Below are positions 6,985 through 11,688 of a stretch of 11,688 nt of DNA, piece after piece. The stretch is from assembly GCA_017614185.1 (NCBI GenBank), contig JAGACI010000073.1:1-11688 (forward strand). The letters run 5' to 3'. Position 1 is the stretch's first letter; each line of letters begins with the position of its first letter. This DNA is from Lachnospiraceae bacterium. GTDB taxonomy: Bacteria > Bacillota_A > Clostridia > Lachnospirales > Lachnospiraceae. The notes beneath the pieces were generated by a model. It worked only from the letters and a program-made list of their open reading frames with translations, was not told the origin of the DNA and did no database searches. The position numbers were made by a program, and so were the translations under genes.

Positions 6985-8178
6985 ATGGCTAATTTAGAAC
7001 AGTTAGAACAAACCCTTCCATACGCCCCCATTAAGATAGCTGCGCTTGAGTCGTCAGATTATCTTTCCAAGGAGGTAAACGAATATCTTGTCGGTTTCAG
7101 ACACGATATCAAATCCAGAGTAACCAAAGATCCGGCTTTCCACGGATACATCGATGACAACTTTTTGACAAACTTCTCCATCCCCCGTTTCGGAAGCGGC
7201 GAAGCAAAGGCAGTCTTTAATGAATCCATACGAGGCAAGGATCTTTTTATAATCGTTGATGTTACAAACCACAGCATCACATACAAGATGAGCGGTTTCG
7301 AGAATCACATGTCTCCCGATGACCACTATCAGGATTTAAAGAGAGTCATTGCCGCAGCAAACGGTAAGGCAAGACGAATCAATGTAATAATGCCCTTCCT
7401 CTATGAGGGAAGACAGCACAAGAGAACTTCAAGAGAATCTCTCGACTGTGCATATATGCTTCAGGAGCTTCGCGACATGGGCGTAGATAACTTTATCACC
7501 TTCGACGCGCATGACCCCAGGGTAGCAAACGCTACACCCCTTAGCGGATTCGATTCATTCACACCGCCCTATCAGTTCATTCAGGCGCTTCTCGGAAGTG
7601 AGGATGATTTAATAGTCGATAAAGACCATCTTGTAGTTATCTCGCCTGATGAGGGCGCTCTCGGAAGAGCAATCTACTTTGCAAACGTTCTCGGTGTAAA
7701 CACCGGTATGTTCTATAAGAGACGTGACTACTCAACTATAGTAAACGGCAAGAATCCTATCGTTGCTCACGAATTCCTGGGCGACGAAATCGACGGCAAG
7801 GATGTAATCATCATCGATGACATGATTTCATCAGGCGATTCAATGCTTGATACCGCCAAGCAGTTAAAAGAGATGAACGCAAAGAGAGTTTTCATCTGCT
7901 GTACATTCGGACTTTTCACAAACGGTCTTAAAGCTTTTGATAAAGCATATGAGAGATGCTACTTTGATAAGGTTATTACAACAAACCTTAATTACCGCAT
8001 CCCTGAGCTTATGGAAAAGCCTTATTATGCAGAGGCAAATATGTCCAAGTTCTTAGCGTCAATCATTGACTTTATGAACCATGACATCTCTCTTGCAAAC
8101 GTACACGAACCCACCGAAAAGATTCGCGAATACTTAACCAAGTACAATAACCGCGAAGGTGAAGAATTCTTACAGTAA
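6985..8178 (+). CDS. prs: Ribose-phosphate pyrophosphokinase (PRPP synthetase), long form
   Basis: This 397-residue cytosolic enzyme makes PRPP from ribose-5-phosphate and ATP for purine, pyrimidine, NAD, His and Trp synthesis. Visible signatures are the ATP-site segment MPFLYEGRQHKR (136-147), FDAHD (173-177), SPDEGALGRA (220-229), the flexible catalytic loop YKRRD (244-248), and the PRPP loop IIIDDMISSGDSM (275-287). The canonical bacterial enzyme is about 315 residues. This one is about 80 longer, with a divergent N-terminal part and extra sequence around 40-115 and at the C terminus. I chose the ATG at 6985-6987 because AAGGA (6975-6979) sits 5 nt before it. An in-frame GTG at 6946 would add 13 residues but lacks a binding site and lies at or above the predicted transcription start. 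It is the only plus-strand gene, divergent from the DUF512 operon. Confidence 0.92.
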   Translation: MANLEQLEQTLPYAPIKIAALESSDYLSKEVNEYLVGFRHDIKSRVTKDPAFHGYIDDNFLTNFSIPRFGSGEAKAVFNESIRGKDLFIIVDVTNHSITYKMSGFENHMSPDDHYQDLKRVIAAANGKARRINVIMPFLYEGRQHKRTSRESLDCAYMLQELRDMGVDNFITFDAHDPRVANATPLSGFDSFTPPYQFIQALLGSEDDLIVDKDHLVVISPDEGALGRAIYFANVLGVNTGMFYKRRDYSTIVNGKNPIVAHEFLGDEIDGKDVIIIDDMISSGDSMLDTAKQLKEMNAKRVFICCTFGLFTNGLKAFDKAYERCYFDKVITTNLNYRIPELMEKPYYAEANMSKFLASIIDFMNHDISLANVHEPTEKIREYLTKYNNREGEEFLQ

Positions 8179-8199
8179 AAATATTTCTTTAATGCGAAA

Positions 8200-8220
8200 G
8201 GCGCCCGATAAACGGGCGCC
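8200..8220. terminator. GC-rich hairpin between convergent prs and kinase genes, probable bidirectional terminator
   Basis: GGCGCCCG (8200-8207) and CGGGCGCC (8213-8220) form a perfect 8-bp stem around ATAAA. It sits 22 nt after the prs stop and 23 nt beyond the kinase stop on the other strand. The T-rich tail is modest on both sides (ATTCTT rightward, CTTTCGCATT leftward), so efficiency is uncertain, but stem strength and position favour a shared terminator. Confidence 0.75.
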
Positions 8221-8242
8221 ATTCTTAGGTGACACACTATTA

Positions 8243-10864
8243 TTATGATGAAGGATTTTCCTTCGACGTAGGCATTGCTACTGTTACCTTGAACAAATCT
8301 CCGTCAAGGTAGATGTTAAACTTACCATGCTGGCCTTCTGTAAGGCTCTTTGCAATGGATAATCCGAGTCCGCTTCCCTCTGTGCTTCTTGAAACATCAC
8401 CTCTGATAAATCTCTCGGTAAGTTCATCCGCATTAATGTTAAGAGGCTGCGCTGAAATATTCTTGATTGATACCCAGGTATAGTTCACATGGGCGATATC
8501 CTCGGTCTTTAAGTTTATATAAACTCTTGTCTGAGGCATTGCATACTTGTAAATATTGTTGAAGAGGTTCTCAATTATTCTCCACATATGCCTTGAATCG
8601 GCATAGATGTAAGGATTATCGCACTGGAGCTCAGCCATAACCGTAAGGCCCTTCTCTCCAAGTTTATCTTCAAACTCAGCAATACCCTGGTTGATAAGCT
8701 CTGCAAGGTTAATCTTCTTAAGGTCATAATCGATTGTTCCCGAAGAAATCTTGCTTGCTTCGACAAGGTCTAATGTAAGCTGTTTTAATCTCTGGCTCTT
8801 TTCATCAAGAACCTTGATGTATCCTTTAACCTTCTCATCCTGAATGTTCTCTCTCTTTAAGAGATCAACATAGTTGATGATGGATGTAAGAGGTGTCTTA
8901 ATATCATGAGAAACATTGGTGATAAGATCTGCTTTCATCTTCTCATCCTTCATGCTGGTCTCAACAGCCGCATGAATGCCTTCTCCGATATGATTGGTTG
9001 CATCTGCAAGTGCTCTGTTTGAGCCGTGCATTGATTCGGGGATGAGCTTAAATCCTGTATCTCCGTTTCTGATTCTCTCGATACCGGCTACGATATCAAA
9101 TCTCTCGCTTCTGCACTTGATATGATAGAAACCGATTCCAAGGTTGATGCAAATCAAAATACCAAAAATAATCAAGCCAACAAGCGTTTCATATTCAACT
9201 AATATTGTCGCAAATATTACTCCCACGCAGTTTACAAGAAGGAATGCTATAAACGTAAGAAGAATTGCAACGCTTCCGGGATGCTTTCCGCTTGCGTTTT
9301 CAAACTTGTCTCCTACAGCCTTGCATGCTTTTGCAATAAGGGAATTGCTAAATAAGGTTCCCGATTTGCATCTTCTTATAAAGCTTAAATATACAACTCC
9401 CAGTGTGCATGCCAAAACGAAAAGGCATAAAGCATATACAGGAATTGTGTACTCACCGAGTGAATTTAAAAGCCTGTCTACCTCGGTCGAGGAGTTGTAA
9501 TAGAACGATCCGAAAATCGCCCACATTATGATGACAAGTACTGCACCGATTCCAAGGAATACTTCAAGAGGAATCTCGTCAGAACCGTTAAGTTCGATAT
9601 AAGCTTCTCCGTTCTCTCCTTTAACCCATCCGGTTTTAACCGATAAGTAAAGCATTAATCCTACGAAGAATGTCGCGCAAAGAATGCTTATTACCCAAAG
9701 AGCTGCAGAAGGCAGAACCTTTGAGTTAAATTTATCTCTTGCCTTTGCAAAGCCGTCATCTGCTTCGTATGAAGCATCCACGCCAATCCAGATCTGAGAA
9801 TCATCCGAATAAGCATAATCAATCTCGCTGCCTAAAAGAATGCTTCTTAAGTCATCGTCTCTTAAGGAAGTATTTGTCTCTAACTTAAGATTGCTCGGTG
9901 AATAATAAACATATCTTGAACAGCTGTTTTTAAAGTAGTTATCAATGTCGGAATCCTTAAGTTTATCCATGTTTTCAACATTTGTGTGATAAACTTTCTT
10001 CCCGTCGCTGTTCATTCTGATACAGTATCTTACGTTGGAACTTCCGCTTATATAATAAGGGTTGGTCCACTGGTACTGATTATAATTGGTAAGAAGGTTA
10101 TCGATTGTTCTCTGAAGGTCGTTTGAAAGTTCAAAGTAATCGGGCCAGTTATTTACAAGCTGGTCAATTGTCTTACCGTCAACTGTTTTGTATTTGTTCT
10201 TTAAAGGATATATATGACCGTAGTAATTATCGTTGCCGTCGGTCGCAATATCATCAATCAGCACATCGGCCGTTGCGTAATTTATGGGCTGAAGCATCCA
10301 TGTTTCAGGAATGTAATCACCGTTTTCATCCGTAAGATACGCATACTCCGGTATCTTATAGTTCATGTCAAGCTGATCCGGTGATACTCCATAGTTATAA
10401 AGTCCGACATACAAAGGGTCAGACATTTCGACGCCCGAATTGCCCCATTTAAGGAGATCCTCGAGTCTGTACTTAACAGAAATATCAAGGCATTCGCCGA
10501 GGTCTCTTCTATGCGCATACTGGCATACATCTATTTCTTTTTTCCCGTTAAAAACTCCCCTGTCTTCAAGCTGATTCTTAATAACAGCCAGCCACAATAC
10601 TTCACTTATCGATGACCGAAAAAGCTCTTTGAACACGTTTGAATCTTCATATGCAACGTCTGTATCAAGGATATCATCCGTGATTGTATACTCATAATAC
10701 AGGCTTTCGGCTGTATATGAGGTCTGGTTGTAAGTAATGATAAGGCACAGTATCGAACCTGCTAAAAATAACTGTGCGAGAAGAAAAAGGCCCACTTTTT
10801 TTAACTTTGAAATAGGTCTTCTCTTATGTAAAACAACCTCACTTTGCTGTTCTTTTTTGCTCAT
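8243..10864 (-). CDS. Multi-pass sensor histidine kinase with large unrecognised extracytoplasmic domain
   Basis: This 873-residue membrane sensor kinase is partner to the response regulator 25 nt upstream. Membrane helix 1 is at about 24-44. A ~340-residue outside region (45-385), rich in Tyr, Asp and Asn, has four cysteines (C114, C125, C281, C315) and matches no sensor fold I recognise. Hydrophobic segments follow near 386-408, 434-455, 474-496, 531-554 and 558-581. After a HAMP-like stretch (582-635) comes the HisKA H box NVSHDIKTPLT, with the phosphorylated His at 653. The ATPase domain has N-box ENLFNNIYKYA (765-775), FIRGDVSRS (819-827) and G2 box GSGLGLS (830-836). The usual DxGxG G1 box is replaced by SIKNISAQ (799-806). 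The ATG at 10862-10864 has AAAGGA 6 nt upstream. The signal sensed is unknown. Confidence 0.93.
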   Translation of the reverse strand: MSKKEQQSEVVLHKRRPISKLKKVGLFLLAQLFLAGSILCLIITYNQTSYTAESLYYEYTITDDILDTDVAYEDSNVFKELFRSSISEVLWLAVIKNQLEDRGVFNGKKEIDVCQYAHRRDLGECLDISVKYRLEDLLKWGNSGVEMSDPLYVGLYNYGVSPDQLDMNYKIPEYAYLTDENGDYIPETWMLQPINYATADVLIDDIATDGNDNYYGHIYPLKNKYKTVDGKTIDQLVNNWPDYFELSNDLQRTIDNLLTNYNQYQWTNPYYISGSSNVRYCIRMNSDGKKVYHTNVENMDKLKDSDIDNYFKNSCSRYVYYSPSNLKLETNTSLRDDDLRSILLGSEIDYAYSDDSQIWIGVDASYEADDGFAKARDKFNSKVLPSAALWVISILCATFFVGLMLYLSVKTGWVKGENGEAYIELNGSDEIPLEVFLGIGAVLVIIMWAIFGSFYYNSSTEVDRLLNSLGEYTIPVYALCLFVLACTLGVVYLSFIRRCKSGTLFSNSLIAKACKAVGDKFENASGKHPGSVAILLTFIAFLLVNCVGVIFATILVEYETLVGLIIFGILICINLGIGFYHIKCRSERFDIVAGIERIRNGDTGFKLIPESMHGSNRALADATNHIGEGIHAAVETSMKDEKMKADLITNVSHDIKTPLTSIINYVDLLKRENIQDEKVKGYIKVLDEKSQRLKQLTLDLVEASKISSGTIDYDLKKINLAELINQGIAEFEDKLGEKGLTVMAELQCDNPYIYADSRHMWRIIENLFNNIYKYAMPQTRVYINLKTEDIAHVNYTWVSIKNISAQPLNINADELTERFIRGDVSRSTEGSGLGLSIAKSLTEGQHGKFNIYLDGDLFKVTVAMPTSKENPSS

Positions 10865-10889
10865 GGCAAATCCTTTCCGGCTGGGCTAT

Positions 10890-11582
10890 TTATTGCTTTT
10901 CAATCTTATAGCCGACGCCCCAAACAACTTTTAAATATCTAGGCTCCTTGGGGTTTATCTCTATCTTTTCTCTGATATGACGGATATGCACGGCAACTGT
11001 ATTGTCTGCACCAATCGCTTCTTCATTCCAAATGTTCTCATAAATCTGTTCAATAGAGAAAACCTTTCCCTGGTTTTTCACAAGGAGAAGAAGAATATTG
11101 TACTCAATGGGTGTCAACTTATTGACTTCTCCGTCTACCGTGACTTCTTTGGTCTCGTCATTGATTACAAGGCCGCCGGCGCTAAAGATAGATTCCTTAC
11201 CGACATTTAAGCTTCCCAGAGTCGTATATCTTCTGATATTGGATTTGACCCTTGCTATTAACTCCAGAGGATTAAAGGGCTTTGTAATATAATCGTCCGC
11301 TCCGATGTTAAGTCCCAACACTTTATCGGAATCCTCTGATTTGGCTGACAAAAAGATGATGGGTACTGAAGAGAACTCCCTGATCTTCAAAGCCGTGTGA
11401 ATACCATCAAGTCTGGGCATCATGATATCAAGTACTATGAGTCTCACGTCGCCTTCCTTTAAGATTTCAATTGCTTCAAGGCCGTCATAAGCTTTGACAA
11501 CCTCAAATCCTTCCTGCTGCAAGTAAATCTCGATGGCATCAACTATCTCTCTGTCATCATCACAAACAAGTATTTTATCCAT
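10890..11582 (-). CDS. OmpR/PhoB-family response regulator
   Basis: This 230-residue DNA-binding regulator has an N-terminal receiver domain with an acidic pocket (D8, D9), phosphoacceptor D52 in LIVLDIMMP, switch residues S79 and Y98, and K101 in ITKPF. The C-terminal winged helix (about 130-230) has LTPIEYNILLLLVKNQGKV, a recognition helix in NTVAVHIRHIREKIE, and the final wing VVWGVGYKIE. All residues needed for phosphorylation are intact. The ATG at 11580-11582 has GAGG about 9 nt upstream, within a purine-rich stretch. The kinase gene follows after 25 nt, so they form one operon. Autoregulation is plausible given the TTAAG direct repeat about 90-100 nt upstream. The genes it controls cannot be told from this window. 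Confidence 0.95.
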   Translation of the reverse strand: MDKILVCDDDREIVDAIEIYLQQEGFEVVKAYDGLEAIEILKEGDVRLIVLDIMMPRLDGIHTALKIREFSSVPIIFLSAKSEDSDKVLGLNIGADDYITKPFNPLELIARVKSNIRRYTTLGSLNVGKESIFSAGGLVINDETKEVTVDGEVNKLTPIEYNILLLLVKNQGKVFSIEQIYENIWNEEAIGADNTVAVHIRHIREKIEINPKEPRYLKVVWGVGYKIEKQ

Positions 11583-11596
11583 TTCCCTTTTCCTCT

Positions 11597-11622
11597 TTCT
11601 TCGCGAAGAACATCACATGTTC
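11597..11622. repeat. Two overlapping inverted repeats in the leader of the response-regulator operon
   Basis: TTCTTCGCGAAGAA (11597-11610) is a perfect 14-bp palindrome. GAACATCACATGTTC (11608-11622) is a 6-bp inverted repeat with a 3-nt loop. They share three bases, so in RNA the two hairpins compete at that point. They lie 15-40 nt upstream of the response-regulator start, next to its ribosome binding site. They may be operator DNA or leader RNA structure; the pattern is seen, the role is inferred. Confidence 0.45.
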
Positions 11623-11626
11623 CTCT

Positions 11627-11653
11627 ATTATCAAAACATATATATTTTAACAA
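11627..11653 (-). promoter_or_regulatory. Weak candidate promoter for the two-component operon
   Basis: On the minus strand, TTGTTA (11648-11653) and GATAAT (11627-11632) are separated by 15 nt, shorter than ideal. The surrounding TATATAT run offers alternative -10 boxes. The region is AT-rich and correctly placed, but the exact promoter is uncertain. Confidence 0.3.
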
Positions 11654-11668
11654 CAGTTTATGAAAATA

Positions 11669-11685
11669 CTTAAGAAATTCTTAAA
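11669..11685 (-). promoter_or_regulatory. Direct repeat TTTAAG-N5-CTTAAG, candidate OmpR-family regulator site
   Basis: On the minus strand, TTTAAG (11680-11685) and CTTAAG (11669-11674) are separated by AATTT, so TTAAG recurs with an 11-bp period, one helical turn. OmpR/PhoB regulators bind as dimers to such direct repeats, and the streptococcal CiaR site (NTTAAG-N5-WTTAAG) is nearly the same. It lies about 16 nt above the candidate -35 box. The same bases also contain a perfect TTAAGAA-A-TTCTTAA inverted repeat, so the symmetry is ambiguous. Confidence 0.45.
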
Positions 11686-11688
11686 CCA

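Noticed and set aside
8436..8470. Missing DxGxG G1 box in the kinase ATPase domain as a sign of a dead kinase
   Set aside because: The H, N and G2 boxes are intact, and from memory the KNIS variant is usual in kinases of this type in Lachnospiraceae. It is more likely a family trait than loss of activity.

Overview
The window reads as chromosomal core-genome DNA from a low-to-moderate G+C anaerobic Firmicute (Clostridia). A Lachnospiraceae member such as a Butyrivibrio relative is my best guess. The reasons are strong AGGAGG-type ribosome binding sites, the radical-SAM(DUF512)-der-plsY gene order, a long-form PRPP synthetase, and a histidine kinase whose catalytic domain has the variant G1 region I associate with that family. 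This assignment is from memory of such proteins and was not searched. I see no insertion sequence, prophage, CRISPR array, tRNA or rRNA.

Layout: (1) A seven-gene block on the minus strand runs from about 6858 down past the left edge: PDZ/radical-SAM DUF512 protein, der, plsY, MoxR-family AAA+ ATPase, CoxE-like VWA protein, tyrS, and the 5' end of a purine nucleoside phosphorylase gene. Spacing is tight (8 nt, a 4-nt ATGA overlap, 15 nt, 2 nt, 30 nt), so the first six genes look like one transcription unit. An 88-nt gap with a 12-bp hairpin separates tyrS from the phosphorylase gene. (2) A 126-nt divergent intergenic region (6859-6984) carries two promoters whose -35 boxes abut. One fires left into the DUF512 operon, the other right into prs. 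(3) prs (6985-8178, plus strand) ends at a GC-rich hairpin at 8200-8220, which probably also serves the convergent operon on its other side. (4) A two-component system on the minus strand fills the right end: an OmpR/PhoB-type response regulator (10890-11582) followed by a large multi-pass histidine kinase (8243-10864). Upstream of the regulator lie an 11-bp-period TTAAG direct repeat, which looks like an OmpR-family binding site, and two overlapping inverted repeats in the leader.

The left operon mixes translation and ribosome assembly (Der, TyrRS), phospholipid synthesis (PlsY), purine salvage (PNP) and two genes of unsettled role: the radical-SAM DUF512 protein and the MoxR/VWA pair. Most of this is ordinary housekeeping. 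The parts most worth a second look are the MoxR/VWA pair sitting within a core operon, the unrecognised ~340-residue extracytoplasmic domain and extra membrane segments of the kinase, the back-to-back promoters, and the control region of the two-component operon. I found no clear evidence of a wholly new system.
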